This document shows, piece by piece, positions 6,608 through 14,606 of a stretch of DNA of 15,795 nt. The notes under the pieces are model-generated. The model did not search any database. It was given only the letters and a program-made list of their open reading frames with translations, and was not told the DNA's origin. The position numbers and the translations under genes are program-made. Origin of the DNA: Bacteroidales bacterium (lineage in GTDB: Bacteria > Bacteroidota > Bacteroidia > Bacteroidales > UBA932); contig JAAXVX010000006.1 of assembly GCA_013335275.1 (NCBI GenBank), forward strand, positions 1 through 15,795, written 5' to 3'. Position 1 is the first letter of the stretch. Every line of letters begins with the position of its first letter.

Positions 6608-9600
6608 ATGAAAAAGTTTTTTTTGCTTTTGACCTCTCTTTTTGCAGCAATGAGTGTAAATGCAGAGAGTGTGATTTTCGCGTCCAGACCTTCGCTGGCC
6701 CCGGATGGTTCTGCAATCTATTTTTCCTATGTCGGGGATATTTTTAAAGTATCTTCAGACGGAGGACTTGCCTTAAGGGTCGTATCTATGGCTGGTATTG
6801 AATCAAATCCGAGAGTTTCTCCCGATGGCAGGTATCTTGCCTTCTCTTCAAACGAAACAGGGAATAACAACGTATATGTAGTTCCCGTTAAAGGAGGGGA
6901 GATTGTACAACTCACCTTTCATGATGCAGGCGATGTACCGGTATCGTGGTCACCGGATTCAAAAATGATATATTTTGAATCAAACAGATATAACACTATA
7001 AGCACTTATTCTGTTCCGGTTGAAGGGGGAACTCCAAAAAGACTTTTCGCTAATTACTTTAATACAATTGCAAATCTTGTTCAGAATCCTGTCACCGGAG
7101 AGTTTTTATTCACAGAATCTACCGAGTCGTACAGGTTTGCAACAAGAAAAGGCTACAAAGGGGAGCATAACTCAAATATAATCTCATGGAATCCTTCAAA
7201 AAGCGAATACCGTGAAGTCACAACCAATATTGGCAAGGATATATGGCCGCTTACAGATACAAAAGGCAATTTCTACTATGTATCAGACGAACTGAACGGT
7301 CAGGACAATATTGTTAAGCTGGAAGGAAAAGCAAAAAAATGGATAACAAAGTTTGATGAATCTGTCCAGTACCCTGCAATTAGCGCAGACGGTTCAAAAA
7401 TTGTCTATCTGAAAGGTTATAAAATTACACTTTCGGACACTCAGTCCGGCAAGTCTGTTCAGCCGGAAATTGAAGTTGTGGAAAACAGAACGGTTAACGA
7501 TGCTTCATATAAAGTAGAGACTCCTCAGGATGCAGCTGTTTCGCCTGATGGTAAGAAACTGGCTTTTGCTTTCAGGGGCTTGCTGTTTGTAAGCGATGTA
7601 AAAGGAAACTTTGTTCAGCAGATTAATACTCCTTCAGATGAGAGAATCGGTGAGGTTGTCTGGGGAGACGACAGCAAGACTCTTTATTACACAAGAACAA
7701 ATCTTGGTTTTACAAATATTTTCAAACAACCGGCAGATGTTACGGGCGAAGAAAAGATTGTTTTTAAATCTGAATCAAATGCCCGCAGCCTCACCAGGTC
7801 TCACAAAGGGAAAATACTGGCATTTGTAAATGGCTCCGGCTCTGTAATGACATTAAATTTTGCTGATGATAAAACTGAAGAGGTTGCAAAAGGGGAGTTT
7901 TGGGCTTTCCAGAATTATAGTATAAGTTTTTCGTCCGACGATAAATTCATGGCCTTTTCTGCCGTAAATCTGTTTGAAAGAGATTTGTTTATTTACAGTT
8001 TTGCCGACAAGAAAGTTGTTAACCTTACAAACTCCGCAACATATGAAGATGATCCGGTTTTCTCTCCGGATGGAAAGTATCTCTATTTTACTGCAGACAG
8101 ATATACTCCAAGTTTCCCCAGAGGCACGTCTTTTCAGCTTTTTAAAGTGTCGCTCGACAAAGTTTGCAAACCATTTGAAGGTGCCGAGTATGATAAACTT
8201 TTTGGCAAACCGGAAGCGGTAAAGGACTCTTCTGTTGTAATCAACCGCGCCTATATTCAGCGCAGATATGAAAAAGTTGTGGAAAAAGGTGCGCAGGAGT
8301 CTCCGTATATATTTGTACAGAAGGATAAAACTTTCTTATTCTATGTTTCAAATCACGAAGGCGAAAACGGACTTTATGTTCAGGAACTGAAAGACTGGGA
8401 TGAGAAACCTGCTCAGAAAGTCAAGGGGATTGTTTCTCTTTACAGGTATGTTTCAAACGGGAAGGACCTTTTTGTGCTTGGAAGAGAGGGGCTGTTCAAA
8501 CTGGACCCCGGGGCGGCAACATCAACAAAAATTGAAATTAAATATACGTTCTCAAAGAATATTCAAAACGAATTCAATCAGATGTTCTATGAAGTGTGGG
8601 CAACTCTTGATCAGAATTTTTACGATGTAAAATTCCATGGGGTAGACTGGAAGGCCAAGAAGGATTACTATGCAGGTTTTCTTCCCCTTGTAAAGAGCAG
8701 GGACGAACTCAGGACATTACTCAATGACATGCTCAATGAACTCAACTCTTCGCACATGGGCTTCAGTACATTCGGCAAAGACGAAGATACTCCTGTAAAG
8801 TATATTTCTGCCGGAACAGGATTAATGTTTGACAACGATAGACCATATATTCTGGATAGAATTGTAAGCGGTTCAAAAGCCGATTTTTCCGGGAATCCGC
8901 TAATGAAGGGTGACGAACTTGTGGCCGTAAACGGAATAAAAGTCGATAAAAAGACAAACAGAGAGAAATACTTTGTCTCTCCGGCAGGAAGAGACGAAAT
9001 CGTGCTGAGGTTTGCAAGGCCAGTAAAAGGAAATGGAAATCCGGAATTCGACGTTAGGCTTCACACTATGTCTTCAGGTGATATCCGTTCGCTGCTCTAT
9101 ACAGAATGGGAAGACAGCAACCGCTCTGTTGTGGACAGACTTGGCGGCGGCAAAATTGCATATGTGCACATGAGAGATATGTCTCCGGAGGCGCTCAACA
9201 ATTTCCTTGTGGACATGAACACATACGCTGTGCACAAGGAAGCGCTCATACTGGATTTGCGCTTTAATAACGGCGGAAATGTGCATAAGGAGGTAATTGA
9301 CTTCCTGAGCCAGAAACAGCACTTCAAATGGAGTTACAGGAATAATCAGATAAATACACATCCGAATGTCACACCGGGCGACAGGCCGATTATTGTGCTG
9401 ATAAATGAACGAAGCCTCAGTGACGCCGAAGTTACTTCAAACGGAATAAAGACTCTTTCGATTGCCAAGCTGGTGGGAACAGAAACCTACAGATGGATTA
9501 TCTTTACTTCGGGAGTGCGCCTTGTGGACGGATCAAGTGTAAGGCTTCCTGCGTGGGGTTGCTATTCACTTAATGGAAAGGACCTTGAGTCGTCGGGAGT

Positions 9601-9697
9601 TGTTCCGGATATTTATGTAAAGAATACTTTTAAAGACAGACTTGAGTCTAAAGACCCACAATTGGAGAGAGCAATAAAAGAATTATTACCTTTGTAG
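6608..9697 (+). CDS. Secreted Tricorn-type protease (S41 family)
   Basis: A 1029-residue Tricorn homologue with a signal peptide (residues 1-19, ending SVNA before ESV), so it should act in the periplasm or be lipid-free exported rather than cytosolic. Domain order follows Tricorn. Two WD40-like (PD40) beta-propellers cover about 20-620, with repeated SPDG and S(P/S)D motifs such as RVSPDGRYLAFSS and VFSPDGKYLYF. A helical C1 segment follows (about 645-720), then a PDZ domain (about 735-810, with GDELVAVNG), then the S41 core (about 835-1029). The catalytic tetrad is complete by spacing: Ser715-His716 (LNSSHMGF), nucleophile Ser938 with Asp939 (SLSDAEV), and Glu994 (DLESSGVVPD). The corresponding distances in archaeal Tricorn (Ser745/His746, Ser965, Glu1023) are nearly the same. 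Probable role: degrading oligopeptides to small peptides for uptake. Confidence 0.93.
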   Translation: MKKFFLLLTSLFAAMSVNAESVIFASRPSLAPDGSAIYFSYVGDIFKVSSDGGLALRVVSMAGIESNPRVSPDGRYLAFSSNETGNNNVYVVPVKGGEIVQLTFHDAGDVPVSWSPDSKMIYFESNRYNTISTYSVPVEGGTPKRLFANYFNTIANLVQNPVTGEFLFTESTESYRFATRKGYKGEHNSNIISWNPSKSEYREVTTNIGKDIWPLTDTKGNFYYVSDELNGQDNIVKLEGKAKKWITKFDESVQYPAISADGSKIVYLKGYKITLSDTQSGKSVQPEIEVVENRTVNDASYKVETPQDAAVSPDGKKLAFAFRGLLFVSDVKGNFVQQINTPSDERIGEVVWGDDSKTLYYTRTNLGFTNIFKQPADVTGEEKIVFKSESNARSLTRSHKGKILAFVNGSGSVMTLNFADDKTEEVAKGEFWAFQNYSISFSSDDKFMAFSAVNLFERDLFIYSFADKKVVNLTNSATYEDDPVFSPDGKYLYFTADRYTPSFPRGTSFQLFKVSLDKVCKPFEGAEYDKLFGKPEAVKDSSVVINRAYIQRRYEKVVEKGAQESPYIFVQKDKTFLFYVSNHEGENGLYVQELKDWDEKPAQKVKGIVSLYRYVSNGKDLFVLGREGLFKLDPGAATSTKIEIKYTFSKNIQNEFNQMFYEVWATLDQNFYDVKFHGVDWKAKKDYYAGFLPLVKSRDELRTLLNDMLNELNSSHMGFSTFGKDEDTPVKYISAGTGLMFDNDRPYILDRIVSGSKADFSGNPLMKGDELVAVNGIKVDKKTNREKYFVSPAGRDEIVLRFARPVKGNGNPEFDVRLHTMSSGDIRSLLYTEWEDSNRSVVDRLGGGKIAYVHMRDMSPEALNNFLVDMNTYAVHKEALILDLRFNNGGNVHKEVIDFLSQKQHFKWSYRNNQINTHPNVTPGDRPIIVLINERSLSDAEVTSNGIKTLSIAKLVGTETYRWIIFTSGVRLVDGSSVRLPAWGCYSLNGKDLESSGVVPDIYVKNTFKDRLESKDPQLERAIKELLPL
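9662..9694 (+). promoter_or_regulatory. pheS promoter inside the end of the protease gene
   Basis: TTG (9662-9664), a 22-nt spacer and TACCTTTG (9687-9694), a full -7 match. It lies entirely within the last codons of the S41 gene. A start near 9701 would leave about 13 nt before the pheS ATG, letting pheS be expressed independently of the upstream genes. Confidence 0.6.
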
Positions 9698-9713
9698 CTC
9701 AAATTTTTGAAAG

Positions 9714-10739
9714 ATGAGAGATAAAATTGAAAAGTTGCTTGCAGAAATAGAGCAACTTGCGGCAAAAAAAGAGCAGGAGATTGAAGAGATAAGAGTTCGG
9801 TTGCTTGGAAAAAAGGGGACAATAACTCAACTTTTTGACGAGTTCCGTGATGTTCTGCCCGAACAGAAAAGAGAGCTCGGACAGGTACTCAACAAACTGA
9901 AAGTTGCTGCAACACAAAAAATAGATGAGTTAAAGGTTATGATGGAAGAGGGCATGGAGGCAGAAGACCCTCAGTATGACCTTACAAAACCGGGAGATAA
10001 TCTTGAGTTGGGCTCGAGGCATCCTATATCTGTTACCAGAGCGGAAATATTGTCAATCTTCAATAAATTTGGATACGCAATTGCAGAGGGGCCGGAAATT
10101 GAAGACGACTGGCATGTTTTCGGAGCGCTCAACTTTCCTCCGGAGCATCCGGCACGCGACATGCAGGATACATTTTTTATATCTGAAGGCGAAAACCCCG
10201 TACTTCTTCGTACGCATACAAGCTCTGTGCAGGTGAGGTCAATGGAAAACATGAAGCTTCCAATCCGCATTATGTGTCCGGGCAGAGTGTTCAGGAACGA
10301 GGCTATTTCGGCACGGGCACACTGTATTTTCCATCAGGTGGAAGGGCTTTATATAGATAAAGGTGTCTCTTTTGCCGATCTTAAACAGGCTATTTTGCTT
10401 TTTGCGAGAGAGATGTTTGGAGAAAACAGTCAGATAAGGTTAAGACCATCGTATTTCCCATTTACCGAACCAAGTGCCGAGGTGGATGTAAGCTGCAACA
10501 TCTGTAAAGGTGCCGGCTGTAATATTTGCAAAGGAACCGGATGGCTTGAAATCATGGGATGCGGAATGGTAGACCCGAATGTTTTAGAGGCAAACGGCAT
10601 TGACAGTAAAGTTTATTCCGGATTTGCATTTGGAATGGGTATTGAAAGAATAGCCATGCTCAAATGGCAGGTAAAGGATTTAAGACTCTATTTTGAAAAT
10701 GATGTAAGATTTTTGAAGGAGTTTGAATCGGTAGTTTAA
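9714..10739 (+). CDS. pheS: Phenylalanyl-tRNA synthetase alpha subunit
   Basis: Catalytic subunit of the alpha2-beta2 enzyme that charges tRNA-Phe. The 341-residue length is standard. Residues 1-90 form the N-terminal helical coiled-coil arm that contacts tRNA. The class II synthetase core follows: the RHPISVT block, GPEIEDDWHVFGALNFPPEHPAR, motif 2 FRNEAISARAHCIFHQVEG (from 193), and motif 3 GFAFGMGIERIAML (303-316). Between motifs 2 and 3 is a four-cysteine knob, CNIC (261-264) and CNIC (269-272), in the usual position of the Cys-rich insert of bacterial PheS. pheT does not follow; tRNA genes and marC do, so the beta subunit is encoded elsewhere, as is common in this phylum. The gap to the protease gene is 16 nt and a private promoter overlaps its end. 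Confidence 0.97.
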   Translation: MRDKIEKLLAEIEQLAAKKEQEIEEIRVRLLGKKGTITQLFDEFRDVLPEQKRELGQVLNKLKVAATQKIDELKVMMEEGMEAEDPQYDLTKPGDNLELGSRHPISVTRAEILSIFNKFGYAIAEGPEIEDDWHVFGALNFPPEHPARDMQDTFFISEGENPVLLRTHTSSVQVRSMENMKLPIRIMCPGRVFRNEAISARAHCIFHQVEGLYIDKGVSFADLKQAILLFAREMFGENSQIRLRPSYFPFTEPSAEVDVSCNICKGAGCNICKGTGWLEIMGCGMVDPNVLEANGIDSKVYSGFAFGMGIERIAMLKWQVKDLRLYFENDVRFLKEFESVV

Positions 10740-10766
10740 AAATGGCGTCAGGTTTTTTGAAATATT

Positions 10767-10797
10767 TTTGGAGCTTGTAAAAAAATTATTACTTTTG
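10767..10797 (+). promoter_or_regulatory. tRNA-Gly promoter
   Basis: TTTG (10767-10770), exactly 19 nt, then TACTTTTG (10790-10797). This is an exact Bacteroidota promoter match ending 11 nt before the mature tRNA 5' end. Confidence 0.75.
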
Positions 10798-10808
10798 CAG
10801 TCCCAAAT

Positions 10809-10881
10809 GCGGAAATAGCTCAGTTGGTAGAGCATAACCTTGCCAAGGTTAGGGTCGCGAGTTCGAGTCTCGTTTTCCGCT
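10809..10881 (+). tRNA. tRNA-Gly (anticodon GCC)
   Basis: Complete cloverleaf: acceptor GCGGAAA/TTTCCGC with discriminator T, D stem GCTC/GAGC, anticodon stem TAACC/GGTTA around the loop TTGCCAA (anticodon GCC), and T arm GCGAG-TTCGAGT-CTCGT with one G-U pair. CCA is not encoded, so it is added after transcription. It reads GGC and GGU codons. Confidence 0.97.
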
Positions 10882-10889
10882 CTTCAAAG

Positions 10890-10920
10890 AAACCTCTCCG
10901 CCAACAGGAGAGGTTTTTTT
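10890..10920 (+). terminator. Terminator after tRNA-Gly
   Basis: AAACCTCTCC (10890-10899) pairs perfectly with GGAGAGGTTT (10907-10916) around a 7-nt loop and runs into a T-tract to 10920. It starts only 9 nt after the tRNA end. It may also end read-through from pheS, which has no clear terminator of its own. Confidence 0.93.
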
Positions 10921-11007
10921 GGATAAATTATTACCGGAAATTTTTTTCTTCCGGATAGTTCTTAAAGATGGTGCTCGCCAAAGAGCCTTTCATTTTTAGC
11001 GAAATGG

Positions 11008-11093
11008 GCTCGGGTGGTGGAATAGGTAGACACGCAGGACTTAAAATCCTGTGGGCAGAAATGTCCGTACGGGTTCGATTCCCGTCCCGAGCA
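11008..11093 (+). tRNA. tRNA-Leu (anticodon TAA)
   Basis: A class II tRNA of 86 nt with the long variable arm: acceptor GCTCGGG/CCCGAGC with discriminator A. The anticodon stem AGGA/TCCT lies around a loop with anticodon TAA, the variable arm follows (around TGGGCAGAAATGTCCGTA), and the T arm is CGGGTTCGATTCCCG. Anticodon TAA reads leucine UUA/UUG. CCA is not encoded. I found no full promoter match in the 87 nt between the preceding terminator and this gene. Confidence 0.97.
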
Positions 11094-11097
11094 CCTG

Positions 11098-11133
11098 AAA
11101 GCCTCTTGATCGGCAGATTAAGAGGCTTTTTTT
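11098..11133 (+). terminator. Terminator after tRNA-Leu
   Basis: A 13-bp stem, AAAGCCTCTTGAT (11098-11110) with ATTAAGAGGCTTT (11117-11129), including one G-U pair, closes a 6-nt loop CGGCAG. It is followed by T to 11133. It begins 4 nt after the tRNA, and its tail abuts the -7 element of marC. Confidence 0.94.
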
Positions 11134-11134
11134 A

Positions 11135-11142
11135 TATCTTTG
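11135..11142 (+). promoter_or_regulatory. marC promoter -7 element
   Basis: TATCTTTG is a full match to TAnnTTTG and begins directly after the T-tract of the tRNA-Leu terminator. The -33 element would fall inside the hairpin; the nearest TTG (11106-11108) gives a spacer of 26 nt, longer than usual. A start near 11149 leaves about 10 nt before the ATG. Confidence 0.55.
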
Positions 11143-11158
11143 TAAAAATACTCAGCAT

Positions 11159-11737
11159 ATGAATTTCAGCATAAAGGATATATTCAGCGCATTCATAGTA
11201 ATGTTTGCTGTGATAGATATTTTGGGTTCGGTGCCTATAATTATAGGGATGAAGGAGAAGAAGAAAAGCTTCAGTCCTCTCAATGCTGCTGTAATTTCAT
11301 TTGCGATCCTCGTTGCTTTCCTGTTTTTGGGTCAGGCAATGCTTGGACTTTTCGGGGTTGATATTTCCTCCTTTGCGGTGGCCGGCGCGCTTGTCCTTCT
11401 GGTTTTGGCAATTGAAATGATTTTTGGCATTCAGATATTCAAAGATGACGGGCCCACAGACTCGGCTACAATTGTACCGATTGTCTTTCCTCTCATTGCA
11501 GGAGCGGCCTCTTTTACTACCCTGCTGTCTCTCCGGGCGGAATACGATGTGCTGAACATTATCGTTGCTCTGTTTCTTAATATTGTCGTTGTATATTTTG
11601 TACTCAGCAACCTCGATCTTATTTCGAGAAAAATTGGAAAGAGTGGCATATACGTTATGAGGAAATTTTTTGGAATCATACTTCTTGCCATTGCGGTAAA
11701 ACTTATTGTTTCTAACCTGCATTCTCTGCTGACATAG
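11159..11737 (+). CDS. MarC family integral membrane protein
   Basis: A 192-residue inner membrane protein of the MarC/UPF0056 family. About six hydrophobic segments are visible (near 8-30, 43-63, 70-92, 105-127, 132-152 and 166-188), the normal topology and length. Family features seen are the N-terminal FAVIDILGSVPI segment (the D-x-x-G-x-x-P motif of the first helix) and FPLIAGAASFTTLL in the fourth. Despite the name, the E. coli member is not firmly linked to multiple antibiotic resistance, and the transported substrate is unknown; some annotations predict small-molecule or amino acid transport. It is monocistronic by appearance: promoter at 11135 and the ribosomal operon promoter downstream. 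Confidence 0.9.
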   Translation: MNFSIKDIFSAFIVMFAVIDILGSVPIIIGMKEKKKSFSPLNAAVISFAILVAFLFLGQAMLGLFGVDISSFAVAGALVLLVLAIEMIFGIQIFKDDGPTDSATIVPIVFPLIAGAASFTTLLSLRAEYDVLNIIVALFLNIVVVYFVLSNLDLISRKIGKSGIYVMRKFFGIILLAIAVKLIVSNLHSLLT

Positions 11738-11768
11738 ATTTGAGTGAGGTAAAAATTTAACCTCAAAT
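11738..11768 (+). terminator. Weak hairpin after marC, possible terminator
   Basis: Two mutually exclusive stems can form: ATTTGAG (11738-11744) with CTCAAAT (11762-11768), or TGAGGT (11745-11750) with ACCTCA (11760-11765). There is no T-run behind either, so termination of marC here is only a guess. Confidence 0.3.
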
Positions 11769-11802
11769 TGTGAATATCTTGTTCATATATTCTGCTCACC
11801 TA

Positions 11803-11832
11803 TTGCATTTAAAAGATTTTGTCGTATCTTTG
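11803..11832 (+). promoter_or_regulatory. Promoter of the rplC-led ribosomal protein operon
   Basis: TTG (11803-11805, within TATTG), a 19-nt spacer, and TATCTTTG (11825-11832): a full match in sequence and spacing. Predicted start near 11839 gives a leader of about 54 nt. CCCGC (11836-11840) and GCGGG (11850-11854) could form a small hairpin at the very 5' end if transcription starts a few bases early. Confidence 0.75.
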
Positions 11833-11892
11833 CTCCCCGCAAATTTTATGCGGGATTTACTAATAATTTAAAAAACACCAAATTAACAACCA

Positions 11893-12519
11893 ATGCCTGG
11901 ATTAATTGGAAAGAAAATCGGAATGACTTCCGTTTTTGGTGCCGATGGAAAAAATATTCCATGCACCGTTATTGAGGCTGGTCCGTGTGTAGTTACGCAA
12001 ATTCGTACAGAAGAGAAAGATGGTTATGCCGCTGTACAGCTTGCCTATGACGAGAAAAAAGAGAAACACACCAGCGGAGGCCTGATGGGCCACTTTAAAA
12101 AGGCAAACACCACACCTAAGCGAAAGATTGTAGAGTTTTCAAATGACTTTACTAAGGATCTTGTGCTTGGTGACACTATCACCGTAACAGATGTATTTCA
12201 CGATCAGATGGAATGGGTAGACGTAACAGGGATTTCTAAAGGTAAAGGATTCCAGGGTGTTGTGAAACGCCACGGTTTCGCAGGAGTAGGCGGCGCAACT
12301 CACGGACAGCACAACAGACTTCGTGCTCCCGGATCAATGGGTGCCTCTTCTTGGCCTTCTAGGGTATTTAAAGGAAAAAGATTAGCCGGCCGAATGGGTG
12401 GCGATCAGGTAAAAATCTTGAACCTCAGAATTGTTAAGGTTATTCCTGAGAATAATCTGATACTTGTTAAGGGATCTATTCCCGGAGCAAAAGGTTCTTA
12501 TGTAATAGTGGAGGAATAA
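11893..12519 (+). CDS. rplC: 50S ribosomal protein L3
   Basis: L3 (208 residues) binds 23S rRNA early in large-subunit assembly and reaches towards the peptidyl transferase centre. The start [15 protein letters not shown], the signature [13 protein letters not shown], and the loop segment [26 protein letters not shown] (two overlapping stretches) are all diagnostic. The glutamine that PrmB methylates in E. coli L3 (GQ in GSIGQNQTP) aligns with Ala in GSMGASS, so this L3 should not carry that mark. The A-rich leader before the ATG has no Shine-Dalgarno sequence. It is the first gene of the operon here, without rpsJ in front. rplD starts 6 nt after its stop. Confidence 0.98.
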   Translation: MPGLIGKKIGMTSVFGADGKNIPCTVIEAGPCVVTQIRTEEKDGYAAVQLAYDEKKEKHTSGGLMGHFKKANTTPKRKIVEFSNDFTKDLVLGDTITVTDVFHDQMEWVDVTGISKGKGFQGVVKRHGFAGVGGATHGQHNRLRAPGSMGASSWPSRVFKGKRLAGRMGGDQVKILNLRIVKVIPENNLILVKGSIPGAKGSYVIVEE

Positions 12520-12525
12520 ACGTCT

Positions 12526-13158
12526 ATGGAATTATCAGTATATAAAATAGATGGTACGGAGTCCGGAAAAAAAGTGACTCTGGATTCTGGTATCTTTGGC
12601 ATAGAGCCAAACGATCACGCTATTTATCTTGATGTTAAGCAATATCTTGCAAATCAGCGTCAGGGTACCCACAAAACCAAAGAAAAGTGGGAAGTAGCAT
12701 ACAGTACCAAAAAGATTGTTCGCCAGAAAGGTTCAGGCGGAGCTCGTCACGGTAGCATCAAATCACCAACATTTGTTGGAGGTGGAAGGGCTTTTGGTCC
12801 AAAACCACGTGATTACAGCTTTAAACTGAACAAGAAGCTTAAACAACTTGCACGATTCTCTGCTTTCTCATACAAAGTAAAAGAGCAGTCGCTTACAATT
12901 GTTGAGCCGTTCTCGTTCGAGAACCCTAAGACAAAGGAGATGATTAAGATTTTTACTAATCTTAAGGTTAACGCCAGAAGAATTCTCTTTGTACTTCCCG
13001 AAAATTCAGATAATATTTACTTGTCTTCACGCAACTTGCAAAATATCAAAGTAATATCCGTTAACGAACTTAATACCTACGACGTGGTAAACGCTACCAG
13101 TCTAATTTTGGTAGATGGTGTTCAGGATATTCTGCAGGCTCAGTATGGACGTAACTAA
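12526..13158 (+). CDS. rplD: 50S ribosomal protein L4
   Basis: L4 (210 residues) lines the polypeptide exit tunnel. The long tunnel loop lies at about 45-105, with QRQGTHKTK, then KGSGGARHGSIKSPTFVGGGRAFGPKPRDY, as in other L4/L4e proteins. The globular part with RRILFVLPENSDN and VVNATSLILVDGV follows. In E. coli L4 represses its own S10 operon through the leader. The leader here is short and lacks any structure resembling the E. coli one, so the same control cannot be assumed. The gap to rplW is 12 nt. Confidence 0.98.
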   Translation: MELSVYKIDGTESGKKVTLDSGIFGIEPNDHAIYLDVKQYLANQRQGTHKTKEKWEVAYSTKKIVRQKGSGGARHGSIKSPTFVGGGRAFGPKPRDYSFKLNKKLKQLARFSAFSYKVKEQSLTIVEPFSFENPKTKEMIKIFTNLKVNARRILFVLPENSDNIYLSSRNLQNIKVISVNELNTYDVVNATSLILVDGVQDILQAQYGRN

Positions 13159-13170
13159 CCGCAGAGCGAG

Positions 13171-13461
13171 ATGGGAATATTAATTAAGCCATTAGTAACA
13201 GAAAAATTGACGATTCAGGGCGAAAAATTGAATCGTTATGGTTTTGAGGTTGACCGTAGTGCAAATAAATTGGAAATCAAAGCAGCGGTTGAGGAGATGT
13301 ATGGAGTTAAAGTATTAAATGTAAATACGGTTAACTACCACGGAAAAAGCAAAAGCCGTTTTACCAAAGCGGGATTGTTGTCAGGTCGTGCAAACCACTA
13401 TAAAAAAGCGTTTGTAACACTTGCTAGTGAAGATAAGATAGATTTCTACAGTAACATTTAA
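13171..13461 (+). CDS. rplW: 50S ribosomal protein L23
   Basis: L23 (96 residues) sits at the tunnel exit and docks trigger factor and the signal recognition particle. The N-terminal block IKPLVTEKL, the central [29 protein letters not shown] and the basic [11 protein letters not shown] loop are typical of the L23/L25 family. Length is normal. It lies 12 nt after rplD and 5 nt before rplB, in the conserved order. Confidence 0.98.
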   Translation: MGILIKPLVTEKLTIQGEKLNRYGFEVDRSANKLEIKAAVEEMYGVKVLNVNTVNYHGKSKSRFTKAGLLSGRANHYKKAFVTLASEDKIDFYSNI

Positions 13462-13466
13462 ACTCT

Positions 13467-14291
13467 ATGGCAATACGCAAATTTAAACCGGCTACCCCCG
13501 GTACAAGACATAAAGCTATTAGCGCATTTGACGAGATTACTTGTTCTACTCCTGAGAAATCATTGTTACAGCCACTTAGTAAGACTGGCGGCCGTAACAA
13601 ACAGGGTAAGATGACAATGCGTTATATCGGTGGTGGTCATAAAAGAATGTATCGTGTAATTGACTTTTTACGCGATAAGGACAATTTTACCGCCGAAGTA
13701 AAGACAGTTGAATACGATCCGAACAGAAGTGCTCGTATCGCATTAGTTGTATACAAAGATGGAGAGAAGCGCTACATTTTAGCTCCCAATGGAATTAAAG
13801 TTGGCCAGGTGATTGCTTCGGGACCCGGAGTAGCACCAGAACTTGGTAACACACTTCTTCTATCAGAGATTCCACTAGGTACACTTGTTCACAATATTGA
13901 ACTGCGTCCCGGTCAGGGTGCCGCTATGGCAAGAAGTGCAGGGGCATATGCTCAGCTTCTTGCAAGAGAAGGTACTCATGCCATTCTTAAACTGCCTTCA
14001 GGCGAAACAAGAATGGTGCTGGTTACATGCCGTGCAACAGTTGGAACAGTGTCAAATCCAGATCACAACTTAGAATCGGACGGAAAGGCCGGTCGCAAGA
14101 GATGGTTAGGTCGCAGGCCACGTACCCGTGGTGTAGTGATGAACCCTGTCGATCACCCAATGGGTGGTGGTGAAGGGCGCGCATCAGGCGGACACCCACG
14201 CTCTAGAAAAGGCATTCCAGCTAAAGGTTACAAAACACGTAACCCTAAGAAGACGACTAAGAAGTTTATTATTGAAAGAAGGAAAAAATAA
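13467..14291 (+). CDS. rplB: 50S ribosomal protein L2
   Basis: L2 (274 residues) is needed for subunit association and peptidyl transferase function. The N-terminal domain has [21 protein letters not shown] and the central SH3-like domain has [17 protein letters not shown]. The C-terminal signature [20 protein letters not shown] contains the conserved histidine of the VDHP motif, which lies near the peptidyl transferase centre. The C-terminal tail [19 protein letters not shown] is strongly basic. Length is standard. The gap to rpsS is 24 nt, one of the two largest in this operon segment. Confidence 0.98.
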   Translation: MAIRKFKPATPGTRHKAISAFDEITCSTPEKSLLQPLSKTGGRNKQGKMTMRYIGGGHKRMYRVIDFLRDKDNFTAEVKTVEYDPNRSARIALVVYKDGEKRYILAPNGIKVGQVIASGPGVAPELGNTLLLSEIPLGTLVHNIELRPGQGAAMARSAGAYAQLLAREGTHAILKLPSGETRMVLVTCRATVGTVSNPDHNLESDGKAGRKRWLGRRPRTRGVVMNPVDHPMGGGEGRASGGHPRSRKGIPAKGYKTRNPKKTTKKFIIERRKK

Positions 14292-14315
14292 CGGAATTAA
14301 ACTGAATAGAGAATT

Positions 14316-14579
14316 ATGAGTCGTTCATTAAAAAAAGGTCCATACATACAAGCCAGTCTCGAGAAAAGAGTATTGGCCATGAATGAAACCGCAAAGAAAG
14401 AGGTTATCAAGACCTGGTCAAGAGCCAGTATGATTTCACCCGACTTCGTTGGCCACACCATCGCTGTTCATAATGGAAACAAGTTTATTCCGGTATATGT
14501 AACCGAGAATATGGTTGGTCACAAGCTCGGCGAGTTTGCACCCACAAGAACCTTTAAAGGTCACTCGGGTAATCGCTAA
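14316..14579 (+). CDS. rpsS: 30S ribosomal protein S19
   Basis: S19 (87 residues) sits in the 30S head next to S13 and contacts the A-site finger region. It begins [12 protein letters not shown] and carries [24 protein letters not shown] and then [16 protein letters not shown], the family signature. Length is normal. It lies between rplB and rplV as in most bacteria; rplV begins 27 nt downstream. Confidence 0.98.
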   Translation: MSRSLKKGPYIQASLEKRVLAMNETAKKEVIKTWSRASMISPDFVGHTIAVHNGNKFIPVYVTENMVGHKLGEFAPTRTFKGHSGNR

Positions 14580-14606
14580 TTAATTAATGTGTAAAAAGTC
14601 ACAATA

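Noticed and set aside
10934..10954. Hairpin CCGGAA/TTCCGG as a terminator
   Set aside because: The T-run is in its loop, not after the stem, and a strong terminator already lies just upstream.
10968..11162. A 64-residue reading frame across tRNA-Leu
   Set aside because: It runs through the tRNA and its terminator; purely incidental.
11297..11799. Two minus-strand reading frames opposite marC
   Set aside because: marC is clearly coding by family match; the antisense frames show skewed composition and no domain.
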